A stretch of DNA of 64,000 nucleotides from Xestospongia bergquistia (GCA_963965975.1 OZ014423.1:1178001-1242000), one strand, 5' to 3'; counted from the first letter of the stretch, positions 1 through 13,009 are shown. A program made the numbers and translations. Notes: a model not told the origin generated them from the letters alone.

Positions 1-3000
1 GCACTAGCTGTATTATTGCAATTGTATTGAAGTGTTCTTTTTGCTCATTAATGAATTGTGTAGAGGCATAATTGTACAAACTAAAACCATTGATAACAGC
101 TAAGTTGGCAAAGACAAGTGTGTCAAGAATATTATGGAATCTTTCTCTATAAGGTTGGAAGACTGCGTGCATTGTTAACATTCCTAACACTATTAGTTCC
201 AATAGTGCATACATAGAAATGGCTGTGGTAGAGAAAGCAAAAGCTGCTGATATTAGCAGACGATAGACAAAGAAAAGTCCAGCAAAAAATCTTGTTTTAT
301 CTTTAAAACATCCACAGAATGCATCAAGGATATGATTTAAAAACAAATTGATTGAGGCAATTTTCATGGAACACCATGTCTGGTTATTACTTGCAGAATG
401 AACTAAGCTATGGTCCATCATCCATCTTTTAACACGATAATAGAGTGGATGACAAGTTAGTAAAAGAGGCACTAGTAATGTGTAACCTACGACAAAAATA
501 GCAGGGATAGCGTACTTCAAATGCTCTTTACTAAAGAAGATCGTAGTCCCAGAGAGAAGGACTACACTTTTATAAGTGTATCCACCATGTTTTTTAAGGC
601 CCACTCTGGTTAAGATTTGAAAAGAGACTTTAGCACACTGTGAATAAGTGATAATTAGAAATGCTGAAAGACCATGGAGAACAGAATAATTATCATTATG
701 TGTACCACAACGAAAACGTTGTATACATCTGCGACAACAGCTGCAATATCTCATGATCACAAACAAGGAACCAATCAAAAACAATCCACAAAAAGTTGTT
801 ATGAATTTAAAAGCAAGGACATCAAGCACTGTGGCTCCTTTCCATAAGCAAAAAGAAAGTTTGTCTAATCTGAAGAACTCCAGATTAAAAAAACCAAACA
901 AAAACCAGTAGATTTCAGTCAGAATACTAACAGGAGTGGACAGATCATAACTACCAAAAGCAGTCACTCCAAAAAAATCTAAAACTTGAGCAAACAAAAT
1001 GAGGCTATTAGCAGCTCCAGATGTTAGACTGATGTCAAGAACAATGACAAAAATAAACAGCAAAGTAAGAGGGAGAACCTCTGAGAGGAAGTAAAATAAA
1101 AATCCTAACTCAGGATAGTTACAATCTCCACATATAAAACGTGATGAATGGTAATACACAGTGTAGTTCTCTTCACATTCCCCACACAACCAACCTTGAC
1201 GATTTTTACTTGAGCATAACATCTTCTCCAAAGAAGAGCAACTATCAGGTAAAGTCACTAAGCCATTAGTCTTATTCAAGCCATTGTAGTCACAATATCC
1301 CAATGGACATTGTGCAGTAAGCAAAGTATTATCAACATCATTAACACAGCCTGCCCAATATCCAATAACCATCATTCCACGACTGTGAGACTCATCACAA
1401 GCAGGTATACCAGGAATGTTTTGAGATAAAACAGAACAGATACAAGTATCATTTTTTGGTATAAAACCAGGTGGGCATTGAAGAAGTGTAACATTAATTT
1501 CCATACCAATAGGTCTGGTATTAATTGTCTGTAGCAACAAAGAGAATGATCTATTTGTGTTACCTTTAAAGATAATAGTTTTATTAGAGACATACTTAAA
1601 AGCACTATCCACACCAGAGGAAGTATCTGTGGATGTAGCAAGTAGCACAGCATCAACAGATTGCTGCAAGTCATCTGTAATATTCATTGGTAGGACATAT
1701 CGTTTACCAGGTGGAACAGAAACAGTCTTATTACTCATTGAAATCTGAGCTGGACTAGTTGAAATAATATGAGGTTTGGTTAGATTGGGAACAAATACAA
1801 ATGACTTCCAATGAAACACTGTTTTTAATTCAAACTCCATTGATCCACTAGCTCTGGCACATGGTTCAAGTGAGGTTGCATAAATAGAGTCACCATAGTT
1901 AGTGGCTGTGTTATTATAGAAATGAAACTTTGCATCCCATTCATCTGGAGGACATACGTCAACATAACGAAGGAAACAGCGTCTGGAATTAACAAAGTCT
2001 AAACTATCAATTGTGAAGTAATATATAGCACCACCGATATCAAGAGCACTATTATTTTGAAATATTATAGTTGTATTCTTGTGTGCTATGATGCTGGCAT
2101 AACCCATTAACATTATTCCTGCACCTTTTGCTGCTTGGTTATCAGAAATTGTGAGAACAGTTGAAGGTAGAACGTTCAAATCTCCAGCTGAGAGGTGTAT
2201 TCCAGAGCCAAAATTCCCAGTAATAGTGATACTAGAAGAAAAACTCAGACAGTATGTATCACTAAATATAATACCTCCATTTAGAAGTTGTTCAGAGTGA
2301 TGGTTTGCAAAAGCTATGTTGTGTTTATTTGACAAAATGCCATTCTTAATGAATTCACAATCTTGGAATAATGGTACTGGTAAATAACCTTTTGATATTG
2401 GTGTCCAATCTTCTGGGAACAAAAGAACAGCAGCCCCAACTACTGCTTCATTCTTTACCCATGCACTATCTCGGAAAGTGATGTAATTTTGTAGAGCACT
2501 ACCATGTGGAGTTCGAGTGGAATAGACGGATGTTCCACCTCCATAGTGAGCTTGGTTTTTAGTAAATTGTACCCCATCAAACAGGATAGTGTTATTAAAA
2601 ACTGATTGAGTGTTAAAGAAACCAAATTGAATACCACCTCCTCCTTTAATAGCAAAGTTGTTTTTTATTTCTGATCTAAAAATCATCACATTGTTATTAC
2701 AAGCTCTATCACTTATTACGACTGCTATTCCACCTCCCACAATAGCATTGTTCATTCTGAAAATGCACTGATCTATAATAACAATGTTAGTGGAAGCCAT
2801 CCCTCTGAAAGTTAGTGACAGACCTCCCCCTTTTCCAAGCTGCCGAACAACAGGACCATTATTAACGATGTGTGTCATTGAGTTATTTGGTAATACAGTA
2901 GCAGAGTTATTTTCAAATGTACAATTGACAATTGTATAATTATTTCCATTAATGTATGAGATGCTTTCTGAATCACAGCCAGTCACTCCTTCCACTACAC

Positions 3001-3652
3001 CTTGAGAACATAATATGAATTCAACATGTACACCACCACCTCCTGAGTATTTCTCAAGTTCCTCTTTAGGTACAGAGTTGTAAGAGAAATTACAATTCTC
3101 AATTAGAACAGGACCTGCAGTGTCAAACAGACTTAAACCAATTCCTATACTATTGTTAATTGCAACATAAGAGAAGAGAATGTTAGTGGAATTGAGAATG
3201 TAGATAGCTGATCGAAATTCGTATGTAATATTGTCAGGTCCAATGTCAGCATATTTGTGCAAAACACCACAGCCAGTAAACATGACACTCTTAATAATCA
3301 GATTAGTCACATTAATAATAGTTAGACCTGCAACACCATTGCTACCATTACATAATATTTCTGTCCTACTATCTCCTCCCTCAATAACTATATCATCAAT
3401 GTGTAAGAGCGTAGCACTAGTTTCCAGATACTGAAATCTATTACTATAGTTGCTAGGTTTTGTGACAGTGATCACCGTGTTGGATTTAACTCCTTCAATA
3501 GCATAATCTAACGTCTTACATGGTACCTTGTTAAACCAGCATGACTCGTTATTGAAACCAGTGTTCCAGTCAACAGATATGTTCGTGTAGATCTGACCAT
3601 TTCCTTGTATTAGAGGTAGCAGTAGTAACACTAAGCTGTTAGTAAGAAGCAT
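1..3652 (-). CDS. Secreted beta-helix / multi-TM cell-surface protein (partial, C-terminus beyond window)
   Basis: One uninterrupted minus-strand reading frame from an ATG at 3652 to the window edge gives about 1,217 residues with no stop. The N-terminus is a classical signal peptide (MLLTNSLVLLLLPLIQG). Residues about 30-560 are Asn-rich with many N-glycosylation sequons and recurring Gly-rich turns (GGGG, GKGGG, VGGGI) spaced like rungs of a right-handed parallel beta-helix, as in polymorphic-outer-membrane-protein-like animal proteins. A Cys-rich EGF-like stretch follows (about 720-845, ending CGECEENYT...CGDC). The rest holds eight or so hydrophobic segments, the first being FLFYFLSEVLPLTLLFIFV. 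It is probably a surface receptor or adhesion protein; ligand and signalling are unknown. No intron is visible, unlike all neighbouring large genes except the alpha-kinases. Confidence 0.75.
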   Translation of the reverse strand, partial: MLLTNSLVLLLLPLIQGNGQIYTNISVDWNTGFNNESCWFNKVPCKTLDYAIEGVKSNTVITVTKPSNYSNRFQYLETSATLLHIDDIVIEGGDSRTEILCNGSNGVAGLTIINVTNLIIKSVMFTGCGVLHKYADIGPDNITYEFRSAIYILNSTNILFSYVAINNSIGIGLSLFDTAGPVLIENCNFSYNSVPKEELEKYSGGGGVHVEFILCSQGVVEGVTGCDSESISYINGNNYTIVNCTFENNSATVLPNNSMTHIVNNGPVVRQLGKGGGLSLTFRGMASTNIVIIDQCIFRMNNAIVGGGIAVVISDRACNNNVMIFRSEIKNNFAIKGGGGIQFGFFNTQSVFNNTILFDGVQFTKNQAHYGGGTSVYSTRTPHGSALQNYITFRDSAWVKNEAVVGAAVLLFPEDWTPISKGYLPVPLFQDCEFIKNGILSNKHNIAFANHHSEQLLNGGIIFSDTYCLSFSSSITITGNFGSGIHLSAGDLNVLPSTVLTISDNQAAKGAGIMLMGYASIIAHKNTTIIFQNNSALDIGGAIYYFTIDSLDFVNSRRCFLRYVDVCPPDEWDAKFHFYNNTATNYGDSIYATSLEPCARASGSMEFELKTVFHWKSFVFVPNLTKPHIISTSPAQISMSNKTVSVPPGKRYVLPMNITDDLQQSVDAVLLATSTDTSSGVDSAFKYVSNKTIIFKGNTNRSFSLLLQTINTRPIGMEINVTLLQCPPGFIPKNDTCICSVLSQNIPGIPACDESHSRGMMVIGYWAGCVNDVDNTLLTAQCPLGYCDYNGLNKTNGLVTLPDSCSSLEKMLCSSKNRQGWLCGECEENYTVYYHSSRFICGDCNYPELGFLFYFLSEVLPLTLLFIFVIVLDISLTSGAANSLILFAQVLDFFGVTAFGSYDLSTPVSILTEIYWFLFGFFNLEFFRLDKLSFCLWKGATVLDVLAFKFITTFCGLFLIGSLFVIMRYCSCCRRCIQRFRCGTHNDNYSVLHGLSAFLIITYSQCAKVSFQILTRVGLKKHGGYTYKSVVLLSGTTIFFSKEHLKYAIPAIFVVGYTLLVPLLLTCHPLYYRVKRWMMDHSLVHSASNNQTWCSMKIASINLFLNHILDAFCGCFKDKTRFFAGLFFVYRLLISAAFAFSTTAISMYALLELIVLGMLTMHAVFQPYRERFHNILDTLVFANLAVINGFSLYNYASTQFINEQKEHFNTIAIIQLV

Positions 3653-4261
3653 CTTTTCATATATCTATTCTAGACCTATAAAAATTGGAACTTGAAGCTA
3701 CTGGGCTTTTGAAATGAACACATACCTTCAGTTACTGCCATGTCAGTTAGTAACAATTGTGACCTGAATCCATGAAAGTGTGTTCACCACCCACCTGACC
3801 TAAAAAGGATGGTTAATATTTGTATTTCAGTACACACTTACAGTTCCTTAACAAAATATGAAGGATTCATCTTTGTAAATAAGTCAATGAATGAACTGAA
3901 ATAATGAATATAACTAAACTAATTAAATGAGAATAGAATATCACAGTATCTATCAGTCAGCAACTGATAACATTTGGTATAGTATGTCAATCTGTTTTTA
4001 TAGGACAGGTAGTTATGAAGAGTCTGTAGTTCAGTGATTCAAACCACCATAATCAAAACAGCCATAATATCAAATAGATTAATTGGTGATAACTAATAGC
4101 AATACAAATGTCACTGACACACCCATACCTTCATTTGATCATGTAATAAAGATTATACATTATAAGAACATAAATATACAATAATAATTAGAAAGAGGGA
4201 TATTTACAGCTGAAAATGATATATTGGATATACAGAAGAGGCACCCTAGACATGATATATT
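3653..4261. other. Intergenic, AT-rich
   Basis: This lies between the start of the beta-helix protein and the stop of the acyltransferase gene, both on the minus strand. It should hold the promoter of the former and the 3' UTR of the latter. I see no coding exon, tRNA or repeat in it. Confidence 0.5.
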
Positions 4262-7200
4262 CTATGTTTTACAAGCAGTGAGAATGTCTATGGTATCAAG
4301 TAGATCTGAATGATTGATACCAGTAATCAATCCTTCAGAATTTGTAACAAGGAGTTCCATGCTTATATAAGAACGTAGAGCATTACGTAATATGTCCATT
4401 GAACAACTTTCAACTGAGTTAGAAGAGAAAGAGAGAGGAATGTTAGTTTATTCAAAATCAACATACCGTGTAACAAGGAACCTTGGTGACATCGTTCTAT
4501 CATAGAGAGCTGTAACTCATGAAGAAAAGAGTTTTCTACACACATAAAGAGCACATTCCATTCCAACAGTTTCATACTACCATTTTTACAGTACCTTTAT
4601 GTAACTCTTCCATATTCTGTTGTTGCTCCCATAACATTCTAAGTTGCACAGCTACACACCAATATCCTTCAATATACGGGGCCAGGATGGACTGGAGAAA
4701 AGACACGTGTTCTCTAGCTTCAGGAGTAGTGTTAACCTGTGCACATAACAGTAGATGAAAAGGTAAGAAAAAAAGATGCATAACAATCATACTATTACAT
4801 AAAAATGGCTCAGCTAAAAACTGCAAATCAATGTACATACTTCCAACAGGAAATCTTTTTCAAGTTCCTCTTCATCTTCCTCCCATCCGTCATTGTCCCA
4901 TGAATCTTTAGGAACTCTGTTTATGTCACTGCGACCATAAGACATGTACCGAGGCTAAACGGGTCAGTATATATTATAACATAATATATAGGATTTGTAG
5001 ATATTACCACTGTTGTTTTGAAGACCTCAGTATTAGTGAGCGATTCAATTCCTTCATATAATGTCATTGACAGATCAACACATGGCTACATTAGAGAAAT
5101 GTTATAAATATGTGATTTGATATGCAGTTAATGCTGACTTACTGGAGCAAAGATAAACTCTCTGGCAAAGATCTTAGTGATGTCCAGTGCATATTCTAAT
5201 AACTAATATACTGTTAATAATTTGAGTGTTTGATAATGAAAATGACATACATCATTTTGTGATACAACAAGGGGTTCAGTTATTAAGTTATCATCAACTG
5301 TTGTGTGTTGTTTATCATCTTGTCTCTCGAGTTCTTTAAACTCTTGAATTACCAAGAGGCTACAAGCTAGAGAGAGGGAGAGAGAGAGAGAGTGAGTGAG
5401 TCATACTAGTTTCTTAACTTACCAATAATCGCTTCCTTTATGAATATTGTTACAACTTGATTTACATGATGTTGTAATTGGAATACATCAGGTAGCTCTA
5501 GCCGAGGATAAACAACTCGAGAGGTTTCTTGAATTATCCCATTAACAATAGGAATATCCTCATAAATTACAAGATGTTGCAAGTAATTAAGACCATAATG
5601 GACAGCCTCTGAGGGAGTACCAGAGAAACCAATAGCTCTGAACAAGAACAAACAAATTTAAAGGAACTCCAATTTTGTTGACTTGCCTCCCTTGGCTAGC
5701 GACACTGTCTAGAACCCATTTATAACTGGAGAAAAGTTCAAATAGTTTGACTCCCTAATATAGTGTACAAAGGGATAATATTAAGTAGTCAAACTTAGAC
5801 TCACGTACATGTCTGTGCTTTGTTAATAAAAGAAAACCCACAATATTGGTTGCCATGACAGCAGTAGATCGAGAAAAGTCTAAGAAAGAAAACAATAAAA
5901 TTCTTTCTTATACCAATATGACAAGCATGTATTACCATATACAATGTGATAACTAAGAGCGGTGACAATACGCCGATCAGATGAAATATGAGCAGGACCA
6001 GGACTGTATAGTGAAGGAGATGTTGGATGAGTTAAATCCAAGAGAGAATAATTTGAGATATGAAAAGTGTCAATGTATTCCTAAATAGACAGAGAAAGTA
6101 ATCACTTGATATCAAGTTCTAAAATGTACCTGCAGAGAGAAAGGTTGTGCAAAATCCACTCTCACACAACCAATATCACTGGTCAACATTCTCCAAATCC
6201 CGCCCAAAGCCTTTAAAAAACTCTCCGGTACTTTATTACCACCCTAATGAGAACCACAAAACTAACACAAATAAACCTTATGTCCTACCATTAGTTCACG
6301 TCTTACAAAATTTCTCTCAATAATCTACAATAACCAGATGATAACAATAATAGATTATTATATTACAAGCTTACTCTGTCATAACTAATACCAACTGGTA
6401 CCATTAATATATCATTGACAGCACCTACAATATGGTAGGTATATTAAACTGGTTATTATTATTGTGACTGACCTTCTCTTATTGCTTCAACTAGAAATGA
6501 AAGGAGTCCAGCTTTGGGAAGAGAAGGTTTACCAGTACGACTTCTACAACCCTCTGAAATAGAAAGAATTAAAAACATTAGTTATCTTTGACATTCACTA
6601 ACCAATATAAAACTCCATGTTCTGATTTGCCTTCAGTAGTTGTTCAACATACTCATGAAGGCACTCTCGATATAAATTATCACGGCCATTACTTGAGTCC
6701 ATTCTTCGTCTTATAAAGAATCCACCAAGACAATGAATTAACCAACTAAAACAAAACATCATGTGATCGTTGTATAAAAGAGACTTACTTGAATACAGGA
6801 ATGTTTAAATTGTCTCCTGCAGCAATATGTGGTACCTGTGAGTGCATTGAAATAGATTGACAGATGGTTAGTGTTTTAAAATTACTTTAATGCCAAGATG
6901 AATGAGAGCTGTTGATATAAGAAGATAGTCAACATGACTCTTATGACAAGGCAAAAAAACTATTGGTACCCCTTTCTATTAAAGGGAAGAGGGAGAGAGA
7001 GAGAAGGGGGGGGGGATAGCATTATAACAACACATATTTTTAAGACAGTTACCTTTTGTGCAGCCCTCAACATTTCTACATGACTTCTCTGAACATAAAA
7101 ATGTCTGAACACTTTACTAAATAAACACATCATAGTATACTGAGCCATTCTAGAGACAAACAAAATAATTGTTAATTTAACTACCTACAAAATTACCTCA

Positions 7201-8933
7201 ATAAAGTGAGAGAGATAGTACCAGACATTGTATTGAGAATAGACTTTGCTCGAGCTTGTTGTTGATTTAGAGCCACCAGTTCACTATCAGGAACTACAAA
7301 ATGAAAACTTAAACGTTGTCTCCTAACATTTATATCATGTAATTACTTTTAAGTTTTACACCAGATTTGATAGGACTAACATCCACTCCAGCCATAACAA
7401 GTTTAGCAGACTGTTCAATGGCAGATTGAACTCTACATATTATATAAGAGTGAGTGTGAGAATATATAAATTCTGTATAGTACAAGTTCAACTATAAAAT
7501 AAATGTACACTTGAAAGGAATAACGAATACAACAATTATAATTTATATTAACTCAAAGGCTAGTAGGTTAATGATAACAATAGTCTTCTGGTATTAGTAA
7601 ATTAGTCGTGTGACGATCATACCACAGCTAATGAATATAATTTAAACAATATCAATAATTATTACCTAAGAGATGACAAAGCCTCTTTCTTAGGAGTCAC
7701 AAGAGGCAAAACGAATGGATTTTGAAATGCCCATCCAAAACCAGGAGCAAGGTACCGTAGGAGTCCTCTAAAAAGTGGACATTATCTTCATATGGTGACA
7801 TAGTGTATGTAAGATACATGTAGTGTTCATCTAGTTACTACAAGATAAGTTGGCAAATCTAAAGACTTACCTTACTAAGGATCTGTCAACAATCAGTAAG
7901 TCTTGTAGTCCAGCTCCGATGTTTTCTTTATTAATAAAGTGTGCCTATTATATCAATAAACTAATTGATATGTGTTTACACAACAAGTTAATTAAGAGTT
8001 ATGTAAAATATGTAGGATTGAAAATTGCAATATTATATTACATGTAAATATAATTATTATTCATAGTAGTAAACATTACTGTACATGTAGTATAACTTTA
8101 TGTCATACTGTTTACATATAAAATAGTATGTATAATTAATTACTCTGCTATTTGGTAGACATTTGGTACAGGTTTGGTGCAGACTAAGACTTTTATGAGC
8201 ATATGTCCCTTGTACCCCTTGTAAATCAAACCCCAACGAGGGGACAAATGAAGGACTAGGTACAGTAACCTATAAGGTGAAAGGTCATGGAGGAAACATA
8301 TACAAAATAAAAGTGGCAATTCAACCAAATTAGTATTAAGTGTTAACAACAATTAAGTATGTATTGTTAAGTTAACACCTGCAATATTAATACCAGGTGA
8401 TAATTATAACAACTCTAGCTACAATACCATGCCCTCCATCCACCTGGAGTGCTATTGTAAAACATTCACATCTGTGCTACAGAACAATCAACTTGTCTAA
8501 ACCATATTTTAATGATCAAAAAAATATCAGTCTAAAGAAATTTCATAGACAATGATTGCATCCAGCTGCAAGAGCTAACCACCTTGATACCTAAACTCTA
8601 CACTATGCACAATACTGCAACCACAATGAGCCAATGTTCCAATATCAAAGTTATATGTACCTGTCCCAGATGATCAGTACGTTCTAATCTTTTCCTATAT
8701 CGAGCAGCTGATGAAACATGCTCTCTAACAGACTCTGGTTGTCTGTATTGATATTGTGTTGACCAGTGTCCATTATTGGTTTGGTTCCCCTTCCTGCCAC
8801 CATTGCATGACCTTCTCCTGTCTGTGTCATTGTTAAAGCTAACTCTCTTCTTGTAATGAGTGCCATTCTGTTCTTGTGACCTTCTTCTGTTTCTTTTTGC
8901 ATGTATTTCTTCACCTTGTCTATAGGGCTCCAT
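4262..8933 (-). CDS. GPAM: Glycerol-3-phosphate acyltransferase, mitochondrial type (GPAT1/2-like), about 20 exons
   Basis: Exons read right to left from ATG 8933 (MEPYRQGEEIH) to the TAG at 4262-4264 (LDTIDILTACKT*). The catalytic core is clear: VPIVFLPCHKSHVDYLLIS (about 6892-6970) carries the HX4D motif, GGFFIRRRMDSSNGRDNLYR lies at about 6640-6745, then an EG..CRSRTGK motif across the exon boundary near 6555-6610, and VPVGISYDR at about 6374-6400. Downstream exons (VRVDFAQPFSLQ; TNIVGFLLLTKHRH; C-terminal acidic and helical exons down to 4262) match the long C-terminal part of animal GPATs. The family esterifies glycerol-3-phosphate with acyl-CoA in the outer mitochondrial membrane, the first step of glycerolipid synthesis. 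Introns are mostly 45-120 bp. The exons near 8149-8272 (PSLGFDLQG) and 8661-8933 are the least certain. It is transcribed divergently from the adducin gene. Confidence 0.85.
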
Positions 8934-9207
8934 GCTGCAACGATAAAATGACCACACCCATATGTTAATAATAATTATTATAGACCACACCTAAGTAAAA
9001 TATTGAATTATACAGAGGTATACGGAAACATTCTGAAATTTCTATAGAAATAATAATGTAAAAGGGTGTATATGACTCCGTATACTTTACTACTGCAAAA
9101 AAATTTGCCTCCTTTTAAGCAGATGATAAAACTTTTGAGTTGTGTAAATTGCTCTGCCGTTTTACAACAAAAACTAGTTTGGTGATAGATCTGACCAGAA
9201 AAGGAGA
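8934..9207. promoter_or_regulatory. Short divergent intergenic region between GPAT and adducin starts
   Basis: Only about 275 bp separate the inferred start codons of the minus-strand acyltransferase (8933) and the plus-strand adducin (9208). The stretch is AT-rich and holds no ORF of note. It is likely to carry both 5' UTRs and a shared or back-to-back promoter. I could not identify a convincing TATA box or initiator. Confidence 0.4.
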
Positions 9208-10952
9208 ATGGACTTGCCTACTGATCTGGAACTGGAACTTGGAGCTCCCTCAACTCTGAGCCACACCCACTCTACAGTTCAATGGAGGACTCCACCAAAG
9301 CTAAAGCAGACAAGAAGACCTTACAGAATTGAGATAGATGTTGAGTCTCTGGAAAAGCAACAACCAGTTACCAAAGTCTTGCAAAGTGGTCGATTTCGAG
9401 GACATTTAGAAAATGTCCTGAAAGGATTTCTAGATGGGAGTGGTCGACCGAGACAAACCAGAGCAATTCATCAACTTCAAAGTCAAATTGTACCTGCTTC
9501 TCAAATTGAGGATGCCCATTGCCTTAATGACTCTTTTACCCAAAATTTCTCTGGAAGAAGAGGGGGCGGTTCCTTGATTATCCCCATTAATGATCTCAGA
9601 GGGTCAGCTGCTGAGAAGTACACATCAGCTGAATGTGAAGCTCGATGTAAACTGGCATCATTGTACCGTCTGATTGACAGAATGGGTTGGACTCAGTTGA
9701 TCTTTAATCATATATCGGTTAGTAGATAATCTGATTGCTATTGTTTATAATGCTCTCTCTCTCTCTCAAGCTAAGATCTCCAGGCAAAGAAGAACACTTT
9801 CTTCTCAATGCATTTGGTCTTCATTATTCCGAAGTTACTGCCTCAAATTTGGTCAAAGTGGATTTAAAGGGTGACATTATTGATCCTGGTACAACTCAGT
9901 TAGGCATCAGTAAGGCTGGATATGTCATTCATTCAGCTATTCATGAAGCAAGGAAAGATATTAGATGTATTGTTCATGTTCATACTTCTCCTGGAGCAGC
10001 TGTGTCTGCTATGAAATGTGGTCTGTTAACAATTTGCCAAGAATCTATGACAGTAAGATTATACATCATTTTGTCTACCTATCAATGACCCATTTCAAAT
10101 TCCATCCATCAATCCATCCCTCCTTTCAATTCATTCAATCATTCATCATTCTTCTTTTCTCTGTAGTCAGGTTCTATCTATCTATTCATCTATTTCATAA
10201 TCCATTCATCTATCCTTTCCTTCCTTTCACACAGCCATTTCCCCATTCATACATTCATCATTTCTCTTTCATTTCCCTGTAGTCAGGTGACATATCTTAC
10301 CACAAATATAAAGGTATTGTTGTTGATGAATCAGAAAAGATTGAATTAATCAAAGACTTGGGTCCCATCAACAAAGCTATGATCCTACGTAATCATGGTC
10401 TTCTGGCAATGGGTAGTACTATTGAAGAAACATTTAGTGTTTGTTATAACCTTATTAAAGCTTGCGAAACACAGGTATTTAATAACTAAATATTAATAAC
10501 TAGTAGGGATAGATTTAATCTACTTATTAAATGCTGTATTTACATACTATTTAGTACATGTATTTCATGTACTATGAATATAATAGTCTCATTTGTTAAT
10601 ATCTCCTATATTTTGTAATGGTGAGTTCTACTTTTATAGTAATACAAATAAGTATATTAATGTTACCATCAAGTATCGAATGAATAGATCCTTGAATCCA
10701 ATTCTTTTTACTTTAGGTGATGGCACTTTCAGCTGGAATTGATAACTTGATAATTGTGAAAGAGGAGATAGCCAAACAGGTCAAGGATGTGTCCTATGAA
10801 AGTGGGGGTGGAGTCAGTTGTCATGATGACTTTGACAGAGGAGAACTGGAATTTGAAGCTATGATGAGAATTCTTGATAACTTAGTAAGTTTTCTTGACT
10901 CATTGCATTAGTTATCTCATTCACCTCTCTCTCTATATATATATTATATATA

Positions 10953-11008
<56 letters not shown>

Positions 11009-13009
11009 CTCTCTCTCTCTCAGGGATACAATACTGGGTATCCTTATAAGTGTCAAAGATTATTGATTCCTCAAGATAGAAGAAACAAGAAAGATGTTAG
11101 AATTGAAGATGATGAAGTTAGTGTTAGAAAAAATGAAAGGAAAAGGAAAAATGACTTGGAAGAGATTGAGTCATTATCAAGACAGATCAGAATGGAAGCT
11201 AGAAGAATACGGAAAGAGAGACAGCAAAGACAACTTAAAGAAAATCAAAAGATGTTCATGGAGAAAGTTAGTTTAATAATCACTTATAAATAACCCTCTA
11301 TGTTAATTTAATTGCAGACTCAACCAATGTCTACAATATCTCCCCTGGCACATGGGCCAGTTCCAGTAACAGGTTCTGGTTTGAGCCCAGCTACAGGTTT
11401 TGGAATGTATTATCCAATGAGCAATGGAAGTTTTCCAGGAGCTCCAACTACAGGTTCTTGGACAACAAGGACTGGATTAAATGTTGGATCATCTTCAGTT
11501 TCAAGTGTTCCAGTTATGCATCCTGCAATTGTACCAACAGTCAGTTACGGTACAGGAAGAGGGATGGGTCTAGGAACAGCTTCAGCGGTACCAGGAATAA
11601 AACCAGGTTTAAACCCCAGTATGGTTGGTTATGGTGCGGGAACAAGAATGAGTCTAGGAACAGCTCCAGCACAACCAGGAATGAGACCAGATTTAGATCC
11701 CAGTATGGTTGATTATGGTGGGGGAACAGGAATGAGTCTAGGAACAGTTTCAGAGGTATCTGGAATAAGACCAGCTTTAGATTTCAGTGTAGTTCCAAAG
11801 ACAAGCTATGGGACAAGTTTTGGAACTGTTCCTGTTGTACATTCTGGAATCAACCAAGGAGTAAAGTCTGGAATGAATACTGCAGTCATACCAGCTACAA
11901 CTACATCATCGAAGGCTGGTATGTGGGATTTCTTAGATAAAAGAATTGCTGAAAGTAGTCCAAGTGGCTTTAAAAAGTCCACTGAACCAAACTCCAATCT
12001 ACACGGATCAAAATTCCATTCACCTGTCACAAAACAACAGGTTCCCTCTGTGCAACATCATCGAATGCCACACCCACATTTCCATGGTGATACTTCATCA
12101 GCAAGTGAGTCACAACTATCGGCAATGCCTCTGTTAGCTCATGCCCAGACACATTCATCACTACAATCACAGCCATTAACATATTCTCCTGATCAGCCAA
12201 ATACCTCAAATCCAGCAGTTCAACTTCCACAAGATTATCGTCGCCATATTGGTCAGCCCTATATTTCTACCAGCCATGCCTTAGACCATTCTTTAGAGTA
12301 TGCTGATTCAACTCCACCCACATCCCTGCCATCAGAAGTTGACATGTCTCAATATAAGTCTCTTCATTTCACTGATCAGCAGCCATCAAGATTACCTGGA
12401 GCAGAATGGCATCCATTGCAAAGTTCCAGAGAGACCACCAAACCAGTTAAAGTCAAATTAGGACCAAATATAAGGGAGACTGTCCCTGATATCAATTCTA
12501 CATCATCATTATCCTCAAGTAATTTACACTCATTGCCGAAACTACAGCCTGTCCAAGAAGATAATGGTCATATGCAAAATGGTGGGCTAGATTTAAGTGC
12601 TTTACAAAGAGCACAGACTACAGCTGAAGCTGTGGCTCTCTCAACAGGTCAAGCTGTTGAGAGATTAGCCTACCATAAACAGCAAGTCAAAAGTCACATA
12701 CAACAAAGAAAGAATTCAAGGAAGACCCAAGGCTCATCTAAGACTGCGCAGTCTCCATCTGCTAGTAACACTAGTTCATCAAGTTCAGGTTCTTTGCAAG
12801 GTTCTCCGGTCATTTCAAAAGTTCATCATTCTGATGGTCCTTCAAGAGCTCAACAAGACAGCACCGGATCACATATCATAGTTTCACACGAAGAACTGAC
12901 TGGCTTAAAGAAAGCTGTTCATGTTGCTGAACAAGTTGCTCAATCAACTGGTGCATCTCTTGAAAAACTGTCGGAATCTCTTCATCACTCACCAAACAAT
13001 ACTGTTTAA
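9208..13009 (+). CDS. Adducin (class II aldolase-like head) with long unique tail; 6 exons, about 1,028 aa
   Basis: Six in-frame exons: 9208-9717, 9771-10052, 10283-10474, 10717-10884, 11024-11266 and 11318-13009. All junctions are phase 0. Exons 1-5 encode the adducin head: RCKLASLYRLIDRMGW, then [54 protein letters not shown] and [19 protein letters not shown]. The HVH and NHG histidines of the class II aldolase fold are kept. Adducins cap and bundle actin and link it to spectrin at the membrane. Exon 5 is strongly charged and probably coiled-coil (the neck). Exon 6 (563 aa) is Ser/Thr/Pro/Gly-rich with three copies of a roughly 32-residue Gly-rich repeat (11545-11800). It ends with two related motifs (AQTTAEAVALSTGQAVERL and AVHVAEQVAQSTGASLEKL). 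The Lys-rich MARCKS-like tail of vertebrate adducins is not visible. Confidence 0.88.
10933..11022. repeat. (TA)n microsatellite plus (CT)n tract in adducin intron 4
   Basis: An almost pure TA tract of about 75 bp is followed by a CT run that ends in the CAG acceptor of exon 5. It fills most of the 139-bp intron and explains spurious IYIYIY reading frames on both strands. Confidence 0.95.

Noticed and set aside
1557-1748. Small ORFs antisense or out of frame within the beta-helix gene.
   Set aside because: The continuous minus-strand frame with signal peptide and TM segments explains the region.
10859-11056. ORFs rich in IYIYIY on both strands near the adducin gene, and similar ones at 53989-54337.
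   Set aside because: They are translations of TA and GA microsatellites in introns.
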